From NCBI RefSeq assembly GCF_026168105.1, contig NZ_LBMW01000027.1:1-64000 (forward strand): a DNA stretch of 64,000 nt, given 5' to 3'. Below, in pieces: positions 29,794 to 38,224 of this stretch. The notes under the pieces are model-generated. The model searched no databases. It was not told where the DNA came from and saw only the letters and a program-made list of their open reading frames with translations. The position numbers and the translations under genes were made by a program. Source of the DNA: Streptomyces hygroscopicus (GTDB taxonomy: Bacteria > Actinomycetota > Actinomycetes > Streptomycetales > Streptomycetaceae). Within the stretch, counting starts at the first letter, position 1. The number at the start of each line of letters is the position of its first letter.

Positions 29794-31200
29794 ATGAAGA
29801 ACGCAGCGGCGGATCGGACGTCCGCCCCCAGCAGGCGCAGCACCATTTCCGGGCTCGTCGGCGCAGCCGGGGCGCTGCTGGCCGCCGGGTGCACGGCCAC
29901 GGACCCCATGTCGGCGCCGGGCCCCACGCCCACCGGGCCCGGTTCGGCCCCGGCCGGCGGCCCCACCCCCGGCGTGATGACGCTCTTCGACAATCCGGAG
30001 TTCAATTTCAGCGGCCTCCTGGCGCTCGGCGGATCCGGTCAGGGCAGCGGCGAGGTGGGCGAGGTACTCACCGCCGTGAACGCGATCAACAAGGCCGGCC
30101 TCTCCGCACAGTCGTACGTCCAGACCTTCAGGAAGCTCGGCGACCAGTTGATGGAGGCGCCCGAGGGCGGCAGACCCGGCCGGGGGACCAGGCGCTTGCG
30201 TGCGCTGCGGGCCGCCCAGTACTACGCCCAGGCGCTCTTCTTCGTTCTCGGCTCCGACGACCCCGGCAGCGAGGAGGCTCTGTACAAGGCCGGCCGTGGC
30301 GCCTGGGACGTGTTCTGCAAGCTGTGCGACCCGGCGCCGGTCATGGGGGATGTTCCGTACGGCAAGACCCCGCTTCCCGTGTGGTTCTTCCGCCCCGACG
30401 CATCAGGACGACGCCGCCCCACGGTGATCCTCACCAACGGCAGCGACGGACAGAACGTCGACATGTGGACGTACGGTGTCCCCGCCGCCCTGGAGCGCGG
30501 CTGGAACGCCCTCGTGTACGACGGGCCCGGCCAGGGACAGCTGATCTTCGTGGACAGGGTGGTGTTCACTCCGCGCTGGGAGAACGTCGTCACCCCGCTC
30601 GTCGACTGGCTGGTCGCCCGCACCGACGTGGACCCCGGCAAGATCGCTCTGACCGGGTTGAGCATGGCGGGCGACCTGGTTTCCCGCGCGGCGGCCTTCG
30701 AGCGGCGGATCGCGGCCGTGGTGGCGATGCCCGGCTGCCTGGAGCCGTGGCTGGGCTTCCCTCCGGAGATCCGGAGGATTCTGACCCCGAGCAAGGAGGA
30801 GACCAACACCGTCTGGAAAAAGGAGGTGGTCCCGAAGCTGTCGCCCGCCGACGCCGCGACGATGAAGAAGCGCTTCGAACCCTTCTCCGTGCCTGCGATG
30901 CTCGCTGCCCGCCGGGGCAGGCTCTTCACCGACTTCTACACCCCGGCCCGGCTCATCCGGTCGCTGACCGTCACGGACGTCGTGGGCCGCATCAAGGCGC
31001 CCACACTGGTCCTCGACTACGAGTTCGAGCAGTTCTACCCGGGCCAGGCACGGCGGCTGTTCGACAAGCTGACGGCCCCCAAGGCCTACGTGAAGCTCAC
31101 CGCGGCAACCGGCGCCCAACTGCACTGCTCACCGATGGCTCCGCAACAGCACTGCGAGGTGGTCTTCGACTGGTTGGGGGAGACGCTCCCGGGCGGCTGA
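29794..31200 (+). CDS. Exported alpha/beta-hydrolase with Tat-type lipoprotein signal
   Basis: A 468-residue predicted exported esterase or peptidase-like hydrolase. The N-terminus has twin arginines R14-R15 (SRRSTISG), a hydrophobic core and a lipobox ending at C33 (LLAAGC), so it may be a Tat-exported lipoprotein. The fold shows S290 in TGLSMAG as nucleophile, a likely acid in LVLDYEFEQF (D408 region) and H444 in GAQLHC. The nucleophile elbow reads G-L-S-M-A instead of the usual GxSxG. The ATG at 29794 is chosen because it opens the signal peptide. The site upstream is weak. It stands alone between tuf and rpsJ, where core operons often adjoin, so it is likely an insertion. Substrate unknown. 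Confidence 0.78.
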   Translation: MKNAAADRTSAPSRRSTISGLVGAAGALLAAGCTATDPMSAPGPTPTGPGSAPAGGPTPGVMTLFDNPEFNFSGLLALGGSGQGSGEVGEVLTAVNAINKAGLSAQSYVQTFRKLGDQLMEAPEGGRPGRGTRRLRALRAAQYYAQALFFVLGSDDPGSEEALYKAGRGAWDVFCKLCDPAPVMGDVPYGKTPLPVWFFRPDASGRRRPTVILTNGSDGQNVDMWTYGVPAALERGWNALVYDGPGQGQLIFVDRVVFTPRWENVVTPLVDWLVARTDVDPGKIALTGLSMAGDLVSRAAAFERRIAAVVAMPGCLEPWLGFPPEIRRILTPSKEETNTVWKKEVVPKLSPADAATMKKRFEPFSVPAMLAARRGRLFTDFYTPARLIRSLTVTDVVGRIKAPTLVLDYEFEQFYPGQARRLFDKLTAPKAYVKLTAATGAQLHCSPMAPQQHCEVVFDWLGETLPGG

Positions 31201-31550
31201 CGCCCAGGACGCAGTGGGCCGCCGACTTCAATCACGGCATCAGCAGCCGCTGAGTACGGCGCTGATGTTCAACCCGGTGCCGGACCTCAGCCCCGTGGGA
31301 GATCTCGCCACGAGATCGGTCGACCTGTGGACGTACGAGCCCAACAAGGAGCACACGGCCGAGGCGAAATCTCAAAGCGACGGATGACAACGTCGGCCAA
31401 GAAGCCGGGATACGGCCTGCACGCGTACTACGCTGCCGTCGCCAAGGACTTCCGCACGCGGAACACGGTCCCCGGTGCGGCTGGAACCCGGCGGGGGTGT
31501 TCAAGCTGTGACCGACGGTGAAACCCGCGGCCGCCGGGTGAGCCCTTTGT
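31201..31550 (+). other. Coding-like debris between the hydrolase and the S10 promoter
   Basis: Two short overlapping frames have coding-like composition. A frame ending at 31387 contains MFNPVPDLSPVGDLATRSVD (ATG 31265), and a second from ATG 31384 reads MTTSAKKPGYGLHAYYAAVA and continues to 31521. Stop and start overlap as ATGA. Neither has a good ribosome site or a family I recognise. They may be fragments of a lost gene. A similar stretch with an open frame ending at 29763 precedes the hydrolase. Confidence 0.35.
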
Positions 31551-31578
31551 TTGACCTGCGTCACCCCCGCGGTATTCT
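31551..31578 (+). promoter_or_regulatory. Candidate S10 operon promoter
   Basis: TTGACC (31551-31556) and TATTCT (31573-31578) with a 16-base spacer, about 380 bases before rpsJ. This gives the S10 operon a very long leader, 31585-31960, with several GC-rich hairpins and no gene. Long leaders are where S10 or L4 regulation acts in other bacteria. Confidence 0.7.
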
Positions 31579-31875
31579 CTCCGGCCCGATTGGCCAGCCC
31601 CCCGCCCCCTATGGCAGACTGTCGGAGTTGCTCGGTCGAGTGTTGATGCTGCGCGCCTCCCGCCGGGAGGACTGGAAGCGAGTCCCACAGTACTCGTCGC
31701 CCTAACTGCCTGATGGCAGCGCTGGGGCGGACGTACGGGAATCTTCCGGGAAGCGTGGGCGCGGCACCGGCCAGGCACCCGGTGGGCATTTCGCTCCCGG
31801 TCGCACGGTTCCGGAAGGGCTGTGCTCCCCCCAGCAGGGATGTTCGAACAAGGGGCATCTGTGTCAGCGGGAGTG

Positions 31876-31900
31876 CGACACGCCCGACCGCGTGGGTCGG
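31876..31900 (+). promoter_or_regulatory. Leader element shared with the str operon (S10 copy)
   Basis: This 25-base element matches 25061-25085 at 24 of 25 positions, with the same CCGACC-GCGTG-GGTCGG hairpin. It ends 60 bases before rpsJ. See the str copy. Confidence 0.7.
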
Positions 31901-31960
31901 AGAAGAAGACATGGAACACCGGGTTCCAGAGCGTATGAGAGACAGGACTACGAAGTAGCC

Positions 31961-32269
31961 ATGGCGGGACAGAAGATCCGCATCCGGCTCAAGGCCTACG
32001 ACCACGAGGTCATCGACTCCTCGGCGAAGAAGATCGTCGAGACGGTGACCCGTACCGGTGCGTCGGTCGCGGGCCCGGTGCCGCTGCCCACTGAGAAGAA
32101 CGTGTACTGCGTCATCAAGTCGCCGCACAAGTACAAGGACTCGCGCGAGCACTTCGAGATGCGCACGCACAAGCGCCTGATCGACATCCTCGACCCGACC
32201 CCCAAGACCGTTGACTCTCTGATGCGACTCGACCTCCCGGCCGGTGTCGACATCGAGATCAAGCTCTGA
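31961..32269 (+). CDS. rpsJ: 30S ribosomal protein S10 (uS10)
   Basis: A 102-residue protein of the 30S head, also NusE in antitermination complexes with NusB. The ATG at 31961 opens the conserved MAGQKIRIRLKAYDHEVID; an upstream in-frame GTG would add an unconserved leader. THKRLIDILDPTPKTVDSL is the family signature. It is the first gene of the S10 cluster, with rplC 17 bases downstream. Confidence 0.97.
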   Translation: MAGQKIRIRLKAYDHEVIDSSAKKIVETVTRTGASVAGPVPLPTEKNVYCVIKSPHKYKDSREHFEMRTHKRLIDILDPTPKTVDSLMRLDLPAGVDIEIKL

Positions 32270-32286
32270 GGCCGGTGATCTGAGAG

Positions 32287-32931
32287 ATGACCAAGCAGAT
32301 CAAGGGCATCCTGGGCGAAAAGCTCGGAATGACGCAGGTGTGGGACGAGAACAACCGTGTCGTTCCCGTCACCGTCGTCAAGGCCGGGCCGAATGTCGTG
32401 ACCCAGGTTCGTACGAACGACGTCGACGGCTACGAGTCCGTCCAGATCGCCTTCGGCGAGATCGACCCGCGCAAGGTGAACAAGCCCCTCAAGGGTCACT
32501 TCGCCAAGGCCGACGTCACCCCGCGTCGTCACCTCGTCGAGATCCGCACGTCGGATGCCTCCGAGTACACCCTCGGCCAGGAGATCACCGCTGAGGTGTT
32601 CGAGGCCGGTGTGAAGGTCGACGTCACCGGCAAGAGCAAGGGCAAGGGCTTCGCCGGTGTCATGAAGCGTCACAACTTCAAGGGCCTCGGCGCCGGTCAC
32701 GGCACCCAGCGCAAGCACCGCTCCCCCGGTTCCATCGGTGGCTGTGCCACCCCGGGCCGTGTGTTCAAGGGCCTCCGCATGGCGGGTCGCATGGGCAACG
32801 AGCGGGTCACCACCCAGAACCTGACCGTCCACGCCGTTGACGCGGAGAAGGGTCTGCTGCTCATCAAGGGCGCGGTTCCCGGTCCGAACGGCGGCCTCGT
32901 CCTGGTCCGCACCGCGGCCAAGGGGGCCTGA
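32287..32931 (+). CDS. rplC: 50S ribosomal protein L3 (uL3)
   Basis: A 214-residue early-assembly protein near the peptidyl transferase centre. KGILGEKLGMTQVWDENN opens it. The central loop with MKRHNFKGLGAGHGTQRKHR and the SIGGCATPGRVFKG block reaches into the 23S core. It lies 17 bases after rpsJ and eight before rplD. Confidence 0.97.
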   Translation: MTKQIKGILGEKLGMTQVWDENNRVVPVTVVKAGPNVVTQVRTNDVDGYESVQIAFGEIDPRKVNKPLKGHFAKADVTPRRHLVEIRTSDASEYTLGQEITAEVFEAGVKVDVTGKSKGKGFAGVMKRHNFKGLGAGHGTQRKHRSPGSIGGCATPGRVFKGLRMAGRMGNERVTTQNLTVHAVDAEKGLLLIKGAVPGPNGGLVLVRTAAKGA

Positions 32932-32939
32932 GGTAACCG

Positions 32940-33593
32940 ATGAGCACTGTTGACATCCTTTCGCCGGCGGGCGAGAAGGCCGGTTCCGTCGAGCTCCCTG
33001 CGGAGATCTTCGACGTTGAGAAGGTCAGCATCCCGCTGATCCACCAGGTCGTCGTCGCGCAGCTGGCCGCTGCCCGCCAGGGCACGCACAAGACGAAGAC
33101 TCGTGGCGAGGTCCGTGGTGGTGGCAAGAAGCCTTACCGCCAGAAGGGCACCGGTCGCGCCCGTCAGGGTTCGACCCGCGCGCCGCAGTTCGCCGGTGGT
33201 GGCGTCGTGCACGGTCCCGTGCCGCGCGACTACTCGCAGCGGACCCCGAAGAAGATGAAGGCCGCGGCCCTGCGCCACGCCCTCACCGACCGGGCTCGCA
33301 ACAACCGCATCCACGTCGTCACCGACGTGGTGGAGTCGGACATCTCCACCAAGGCCGCCAAGGCTCTCCTCGGCAAGATCAGCGAGCGCAAGAACGTGCT
33401 CCTGGTCGTCGAGCGCGAGAACGAGAAGGCCCTGCTGTCCGCTCGCAACCTGCCCCAGGTCCACATCCTGGAGCCGGGCCAGCTGAACACGTACGACGTG
33501 ATCGTCTCCGACGACGTGGTCTTCACCCAGGCCGCTTTCGAGTCCTTCGTGTCCGGCCCGAAGGCCATTGACACCGAAGGGAGCGAGGCCTGA
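32940..33593 (+). CDS. rplD: 50S ribosomal protein L4 (uL4)
   Basis: A 217-residue protein whose extended loop (about residues 45-95, GGGKKPYRQKGTGRARQGST) lines the exit tunnel, a place for macrolide resistance changes. In E. coli L4 also represses the S10 operon. The start at 32940 has GAGGTAAC before it. Its TGA overlaps the rplW ATG by one base, so the two are coupled. Confidence 0.97.
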   Translation: MSTVDILSPAGEKAGSVELPAEIFDVEKVSIPLIHQVVVAQLAAARQGTHKTKTRGEVRGGGKKPYRQKGTGRARQGSTRAPQFAGGGVVHGPVPRDYSQRTPKKMKAAALRHALTDRARNNRIHVVTDVVESDISTKAAKALLGKISERKNVLLVVERENEKALLSARNLPQVHILEPGQLNTYDVIVSDDVVFTQAAFESFVSGPKAIDTEGSEA

Positions 33594-34012
33594 TGGCTAT
33601 CCGTCACCCCGCCATTGCCTCGAAGGCCGCCAAGGCCGCCAAGGCCGCGCGCGTCGCCAAGGCGCGTCGCCACGCCACCGAGGGCAAGAACACCGTCGTC
33701 ACCCCGGCGAGCAAGGCGTACACGGACCCCCGTGACGTCCTGATCAAGCCGGTCGTGTCCGAGAAGAGCTACGCGCTCCTCGACGAGAACAAGTACACGT
33801 TCATCGTGGACCCGAGCGCCAACAAGACCCAGATCAAGCAGGCCGTCCAGTCGGTCTTCTCGGTCAAGGTCACCGGGGTCAACACGATCAACCGCCAGGG
33901 CAAGCGCAAGCGGACCCGCACGGGCTTCGGCCAGCGCGCCGCCACCAAGCGCGCGATCGTGACCCTCGCTGAGGGCGACCGTATCGACATCTTCGGCGGT
34001 CCGACCGCCTGA
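33593..34012 (+). CDS. rplW: 50S ribosomal protein L23 (uL23)
   Basis: A 139-residue protein at the tunnel exit, docking site for trigger factor and SRP. The family domain begins at about residue 45 (DPRDVLIKPVVSEKSYALLD). The first 40 or so residues are an Ala/Lys-rich extension absent from the roughly 100-residue E. coli protein. The start overlaps the rplD stop (TGATG). Confidence 0.96.
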   Translation: MAIRHPAIASKAAKAAKAARVAKARRHATEGKNTVVTPASKAYTDPRDVLIKPVVSEKSYALLDENKYTFIVDPSANKTQIKQAVQSVFSVKVTGVNTINRQGKRKRTRTGFGQRAATKRAIVTLAEGDRIDIFGGPTA

Positions 34013-34064
34013 CGGCGGTTCGGAATCGTCCAGATAATCGGAATCTTCCGAGGACTGAGAGACA

Positions 34065-34901
34065 ATGGGTATCCGCAAGTACAAGCCGACGACTCCTGGC
34101 CGTCGTGGCGCCAGCGTCGCCGACTTCGTCGAGGTCACGCGGTCTACGCCGGAGAAGTCGCTGGTCCGTCCCCTGCACAGCAAGGGCGGCCGTAACAATT
34201 CCGGTCGTGTGACCGTTCGCCACCAGGGTGGCGGACACAAGCGCGCCTACCGCGTGATCGACTTCCGTCGTCACGACAAGGACGGCGTGCCGGCGAAGGT
34301 CGCGCACATCGAGTACGACCCCAACCGCACCGCGCGCATCGCGCTCCTGCACTACGCGGACGGCGAGAAGCGTTACATCCTCGCGCCGCGTGGCCTGAGC
34401 CAGGGCGACCGCGTCGAGAACGGTCCCGGGGCCGACATCAAGCCGGGCAACAACCTTGCCCTGCGCAACATCCCGGTCGGTACGACTCTGCACGCCATCG
34501 AGCTGCGTCCGGGCGGCGGCGCCAAGTTCGCCCGCTCGGCCGGTGCCTCCGTGCAGCTGCTCGCGAAGGAGGGCTCCATGGCCCACCTGCGCATGCCGTC
34601 CGGTGAGATCCGTCTGGTCGACGTCCGCTGCCGCGCCACCGTTGGCGAGGTCGGCAACGCCGAGCAGAGCAACATCAACTGGGGTAAGGCGGGCCGCAAG
34701 CGCTGGCTGGGCGTTCGCCCGACCGTGCGTGGCGTGGTCATGAACCCGGTTGACCACCCGCACGGTGGTGGTGAGGGCCGGACCTCCGGTGGCCGCCACC
34801 CTGTGTCCCCGTGGGGCAAGAAGGAAGGCCGTACTCGTTCTCCCAAGAAGGCGAGCAACAAGTACATCGTCCGCCGCCGCAAGACGAACAAGAAGCGCTA
34901 A
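34065..34901 (+). CDS. rplB: 50S ribosomal protein L2 (uL2)
   Basis: A 278-residue protein of the peptidyl transferase region, essential for subunit joining. The RNA-binding SH3-like domains and the C-terminal GVVMNPVDHPHGGGEGR loop, which carries the conserved histidine, are complete. The gene is 52 bases after rplW, with GAGGACTGAGAGAC just upstream. Confidence 0.97.
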   Translation: MGIRKYKPTTPGRRGASVADFVEVTRSTPEKSLVRPLHSKGGRNNSGRVTVRHQGGGHKRAYRVIDFRRHDKDGVPAKVAHIEYDPNRTARIALLHYADGEKRYILAPRGLSQGDRVENGPGADIKPGNNLALRNIPVGTTLHAIELRPGGGAKFARSAGASVQLLAKEGSMAHLRMPSGEIRLVDVRCRATVGEVGNAEQSNINWGKAGRKRWLGVRPTVRGVVMNPVDHPHGGGEGRTSGGRHPVSPWGKKEGRTRSPKKASNKYIVRRRKTNKKR

Positions 34902-34913
34902 GGACGGGTTGAG

Positions 34914-35195
34914 ATGCCTCGTAGCTTGAAGAAGGGACCCTTCGTCGACGACCACCTGATCAAGAAGGTGGACGTCCAGAACGAAGCCGGTACCAAGAAC
35001 GTCATCAAGACCTGGTCCCGTCGCTCGATGATCGTCCCGGCCATGCTCGGCCACACGATCGCGGTGCACAACGGCAAGACCCACATCCCGGTGTTTGTCA
35101 CCGAGTCCATGGTCGGCCACAAGCTCGGCGAGTTCTCGCCGACGCGCACCTTCCGGGGTCACGTCAAGGACGACCGGAAGTCGAAGCGCCGCTAG
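34914..35195 (+). CDS. rpsS: 30S ribosomal protein S19 (uS19)
   Basis: A 93-residue 30S head protein that contacts S13 and the A-site finger. MPRSLKKGPFVDDHLIKKV and the RSMIVPAMLGHTIAVHNGK block are typical. It lies 12 bases after rplB, with the rplV start 43 bases further. Confidence 0.97.
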   Translation: MPRSLKKGPFVDDHLIKKVDVQNEAGTKNVIKTWSRRSMIVPAMLGHTIAVHNGKTHIPVFVTESMVGHKLGEFSPTRTFRGHVKDDRKSKRR

Positions 35196-35238
35196 TAGCG
35201 GGGTGGAATGACCAATGACAAACACTGAAGGGACAACC

Positions 35239-35586
35239 ATGGAAGCCAGGGCCCAGGCGCGGTACATCCGCGTCACGCCCATGAAGGCCCGCCGTGTGGT
35301 GGACCTCATCCGTGGCATGGACGCCACGGAGGCTCAGGCGGTCCTGCGTTTCGCCCCGCAGGCCGCGAGCGTGCCGGTCGGCAAGGTGCTGGACAGCGCC
35401 ATCGCCAACGCCGCGCACAACTACGACCACACCGATGTCGACAGCCTCTTCGTTTCCGAGGCCTACGTCGACGAGGGCCCGACCCTGAAGCGGTTCCGTC
35501 CGCGTGCCCAGGGCCGTGCCTACCGGATCCGCAAGCGGACCAGCCACATCACCGTGGTCGTCAGCAGCAAGGAAGGAACCCGGTAA
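35239..35586 (+). CDS. rplV: 50S ribosomal protein L22 (uL22)
   Basis: A 115-residue tunnel-lining protein; its hairpin loop is a macrolide resistance site. The ATG at 35239 opens MEARAQARYIRVTPMKARRV, where family similarity begins, and has GAAGGGACAACC upstream. An alternative ATG at 35215 adds eight residues and also has a purine-rich site, so the start is not fully settled. The TAA overlaps the rpsC ATG. Confidence 0.95.
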   Translation: MEARAQARYIRVTPMKARRVVDLIRGMDATEAQAVLRFAPQAASVPVGKVLDSAIANAAHNYDHTDVDSLFVSEAYVDEGPTLKRFRPRAQGRAYRIRKRTSHITVVVSSKEGTR

Positions 35587-36404
35587 TGGGCCAGAAGGTA
35601 AACCCGCACGGGTTCCGGCTCGGTGTCACGACCGACTTCAAGTCGCGTTGGTACGCCGACAAGCTGTACAAGGACTACGTCAAGGAAGACGTCGCCATCC
35701 GTCGGATGATGACGTCCGGCATGGAGCGCGCCGGCATCTCCAAGGTCGAGATCGAGCGCACCCGTGACCGTGTGCGTGTGGACATCCACACCGCGCGTCC
35801 GGGCATCGTCATCGGCCGCCGTGGCGCCGAGGCCGACCGCATCCGCGGCGACCTCGAGAAGCTCACGGGCAAGCAGGTCCAGCTGAACATCCTCGAGGTC
35901 AAGAACCCCGAGACCGACGCTCAGCTGGTTGCCCAGGCCGTTGCCGAGCAGCTGTCCTCCCGCGTCTCCTTCCGCCGTGCCATGCGCAAGAGCATGCAGT
36001 CGGCGATGAAGGCGGGCGCCAAGGGCATCAAGATCCAGTGCGGTGGCCGCCTCGGCGGCGCCGAGATGTCCCGCTCGGAGTTCTACCGCGAGGGCCGTGT
36101 GCCCCTGCACACGCTCCGCGCGAACGTGGACTACGGCTTCTTCGAGGCCAAGACGACCTTCGGCCGCATCGGTGTGAAGGTCTGGATCTACAAGGGCGAT
36201 GTCAAGAACATCGCCGAGGTCCGCGCCGAGAACGCTGCCGCCCGTGCGGGTAACCGCCCGGCCCGCGGTGGCGCCGACCGCCCGGCCCGTGGTGGCCGCG
36301 GTGGCGAGCGGCGCGGTCGCAAGCCGCAGCAGGCTGCCGGCGCCGAGGCCCCCAAGGCCGAGGCCCCCGCCGCTCCGGCTGAGAGCACCGGAACGGAGGC
36401 CTGA
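35586..36404 (+). CDS. rpsC: 30S ribosomal protein S3 (uS3)
   Basis: A 272-residue mRNA-entry protein with helicase-like role. The KH domain with GRRG (GIVIGRRGAEADRIRG) and the C-terminal domain (to about residue 212) are complete. The last 55 or so residues are an extension first rich in Arg/Gly and then in Ala/Pro/Glu, absent from E. coli S3. It is coupled to rplV (TAATG) and five bases from rplP. Confidence 0.97.
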   Translation: MGQKVNPHGFRLGVTTDFKSRWYADKLYKDYVKEDVAIRRMMTSGMERAGISKVEIERTRDRVRVDIHTARPGIVIGRRGAEADRIRGDLEKLTGKQVQLNILEVKNPETDAQLVAQAVAEQLSSRVSFRRAMRKSMQSAMKAGAKGIKIQCGGRLGGAEMSRSEFYREGRVPLHTLRANVDYGFFEAKTTFGRIGVKVWIYKGDVKNIAEVRAENAAARAGNRPARGGADRPARGGRGGERRGRKPQQAAGAEAPKAEAPAAPAESTGTEA

Positions 36405-36409
36405 CCGAC

Positions 36410-36829
36410 ATGCTGATCCCCCGTAGGGTCAAGCACCGCAAGCAGCACCACCCGAAGCGCAACGGTATGTCCAAGGGTGGAACGCAGGTTGCGTTCGGCG
36501 AGTACGGCATCCAGGCGCTGACCCCGGCGTACGTCACGAACCGCCAGATCGAAGCGGCTCGTATCGCCATGACCCGTCACATCAAGCGTGGCGGCAAGGT
36601 CTGGATCAACATCTACCCGGACCGCCCGCTGACCAAGAAGCCCGCCGAGACCCGCATGGGTTCCGGTAAGGGTTCGCCCGAGTGGTGGATCGCGAACGTC
36701 AAGCCTGGTCGCGTGATGTTCGAGCTGTCCTACCCGAACGAGAAGATCGCCCGTGAGGCGCTGCTTCGTGCGGCCCACAAGCTGCCGATGAAGTGCCGGA
36801 TCGTCAAGCGCGAGGCAGGTGAAGCGTGA
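36410..36829 (+). CDS. rplP: 50S ribosomal protein L16 (uL16)
   Basis: A 139-residue protein at the A site of the peptidyl transferase centre. RRVKHRKQHHPKRNGMSKGG and the GSGKGSPEWWIANVKPGRV block are typical, the latter reaching the tRNA elbow. Its TGA overlaps the rpmC ATG (TGATG). Confidence 0.97.
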   Translation: MLIPRRVKHRKQHHPKRNGMSKGGTQVAFGEYGIQALTPAYVTNRQIEAARIAMTRHIKRGGKVWINIYPDRPLTKKPAETRMGSGKGSPEWWIANVKPGRVMFELSYPNEKIAREALLRAAHKLPMKCRIVKREAGEA

Positions 36830-37053
36830 TGTCGGCCGGTACCAAGGCGTCCGAGCTGCGCGAGCTGGGCAACGAGGAGCTTCTGGGTAAGCTCCGCGAG
36901 GCCAAGGAAGAGCTGTTCAACCTCCGCTTCCAGGCGGCGACCGGGCAGCTCGAGAACCACGGCCGTCTGAAGGCGGTCCGCAAGGACATCGCGCGGATCT
37001 ACACCCTGATGCGCGAGCGTGAGCTGGGCATCGAAACGGTGGAGAACGCCTGA
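36829..37053 (+). CDS. rpmC: 50S ribosomal protein L29 (uL29)
   Basis: A 74-residue two-helix protein at the tunnel exit beside L23. KASELRELGNEELLGKLREA and ENHGRLKAVRKDIARIYTLM are typical. The ATG at 36829 is chosen over the GTG at 36826 because it overlaps the rplP stop in the usual TGATG form. Its own stop overlaps rpsQ in the same way. Confidence 0.96.
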   Translation: MSAGTKASELRELGNEELLGKLREAKEELFNLRFQAATGQLENHGRLKAVRKDIARIYTLMRERELGIETVENA

Positions 37054-37337
37054 TGAGCGAGAACAACGTGACTGAGAACACTGAGGCGCGCGGCTTCCGC
37101 AAGACCCGCGAGGGTCTCGTCGTCAGCGACAAGATGGACAAGACCGTCGTCGTCGCCGTCGAGGACCGCGTCAAGCACGCGCTGTACGGCAAGGTCATCC
37201 GCCGTACGAACAAGCTCAAGGCGCACGACGAGCAGAACGCCGCGGGCGTCGGCGACCGTGTCCTCCTGATGGAGACCCGGCCGCTGTCCGCGACCAAGCG
37301 CTGGCGCGTCGTCGAGATCCTCGAGAAGGCGAAGTAA
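37053..37337 (+). CDS. rpsQ: 30S ribosomal protein S17 (uS17)
   Basis: A 94-residue OB-fold protein that binds 16S rRNA early. KTREGLVVSDKMDKTVVVAV and the RRTNKLKAHDEQNAAGVGDR block are typical. The first 15 residues are an actinobacterial extension. It closes the tightly coupled S10 stretch; 192 bases with two hairpins separate it from rplN. Confidence 0.97.
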   Translation: MSENNVTENTEARGFRKTREGLVVSDKMDKTVVVAVEDRVKHALYGKVIRRTNKLKAHDEQNAAGVGDRVLLMETRPLSATKRWRVVEILEKAK

Positions 37338-37340
37338 GGA

Positions 37341-37403
37341 AGCGGGGGCTCGCCGCCCCCGCTGACCCCCGCTGGGGGCCGCACCGTCAGGTGCCCGGCC
37401 CCC
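37341..37403 (+). terminator. Two hairpins between rpsQ and rplN
   Basis: A 9-bp stem (37341-37349 with 37355-37363) is followed by a compound hairpin. The latter has a 7-bp outer stem (37374-37380 with 37397-37403) and a 5-bp inner stem (37381-37385 with 37390-37394). No T-run follows. They probably attenuate or mark RNA processing between the S10 and spc parts. Confidence 0.6.
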
Positions 37404-37529
37404 GGCATGGGTTTCCGCCTGGAGAGGCGTAAGTAATTCCTGCGGGTCATCCCCCGCAGGACAGTTCCGCCAGGCTCGCAGCTGACCGGCAGGTCTCTGC
37501 GGGAACCGGCAGACGATCAGGAGATAGAC

Positions 37530-37898
37530 GTGATCCAGCAGGAGTCGCGACTGCGCGTCGCCGACAACACTGGTGCGAAGGAGATCCTTTGCATCCGTGT
37601 GCTCGGTGGCTCAGGTCGCCGCTACGCGGGCATCGGTGACGTCATCGTCGCCACCGTCAAGGACGCGATCCCCGGTGGCAACGTGAAGAAGGGTGACGTC
37701 GTCAAGGCGGTCATCGTTCGCACCGTCAAGGAGCGCCGCCGTCCGGACGGCTCGTACATCCGCTTCGACGAGAACGCCGCCGTCATTCTGAAGAACGACG
37801 GCGACCCTCGCGGCACCCGCATCTTCGGCCCGGTCGGCCGTGAGCTGCGCGAGAAGAAGTTCATGAAGATCATCTCGCTCGCGCCGGAGGTGCTGTAA
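37530..37898 (+). CDS. rplN: 50S ribosomal protein L14 (uL14)
   Basis: A 122-residue protein at the subunit interface; it contacts L19 and 16S h14. The IQQESRLRVADNTGAKEILC opening and the ENAAVILKNDGDPRGTRIFG block are typical. The GTG at 37530 follows CAGGAGATAGAC. First gene of the spc part, two bases from rplX. Confidence 0.97.
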   Translation: MIQQESRLRVADNTGAKEILCIRVLGGSGRRYAGIGDVIVATVKDAIPGGNVKKGDVVKAVIVRTVKERRRPDGSYIRFDENAAVILKNDGDPRGTRIFGPVGRELREKKFMKIISLAPEVL

Positions 37899-37900
37899 GC

Positions 37901-38224
37901 ATGAAGATCAAGAAGGGCGACCTGGTCCAGGTCATCACCGGCAAGGACAAGGGCAAGCAGGGCAAGGTCATTGCCGCTTACCCGCGCGAGGAGCGCGTCC
38001 TGGTCGAGGGTGTCAACCGGGTCAAGAAGCACACCAAGGCCGGTCCGACGGCCGGCGGCTCGCAGGCCGGCGGCATCGTCACCACCGAGGCCCCCATCCA
38101 CGTGTCCAACGTTCAGCTGGTCGTGGAGAAGGACGGCAACAAGGTCGTGACCCGTGTCGGCTACCGCTTCGACGAGAACGGCAACAAGATCCGCGTTGCC
38201 AAGCGGACGGGTGAGGACATCTGA
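37901..38224 (+). CDS. rplX: 50S ribosomal protein L24 (uL24)
   Basis: A 107-residue assembly initiator with a KOW motif (KKGDLVQVITGKDKGKQGKV). It binds the 5' region of 23S rRNA near the tunnel exit. It starts two bases after rplN and its stop overlaps the rplE ATG, so the three are coupled. Confidence 0.97.
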   Translation: MKIKKGDLVQVITGKDKGKQGKVIAAYPREERVLVEGVNRVKKHTKAGPTAGGSQAGGIVTTEAPIHVSNVQLVVEKDGNKVVTRVGYRFDENGNKIRVAKRTGEDI

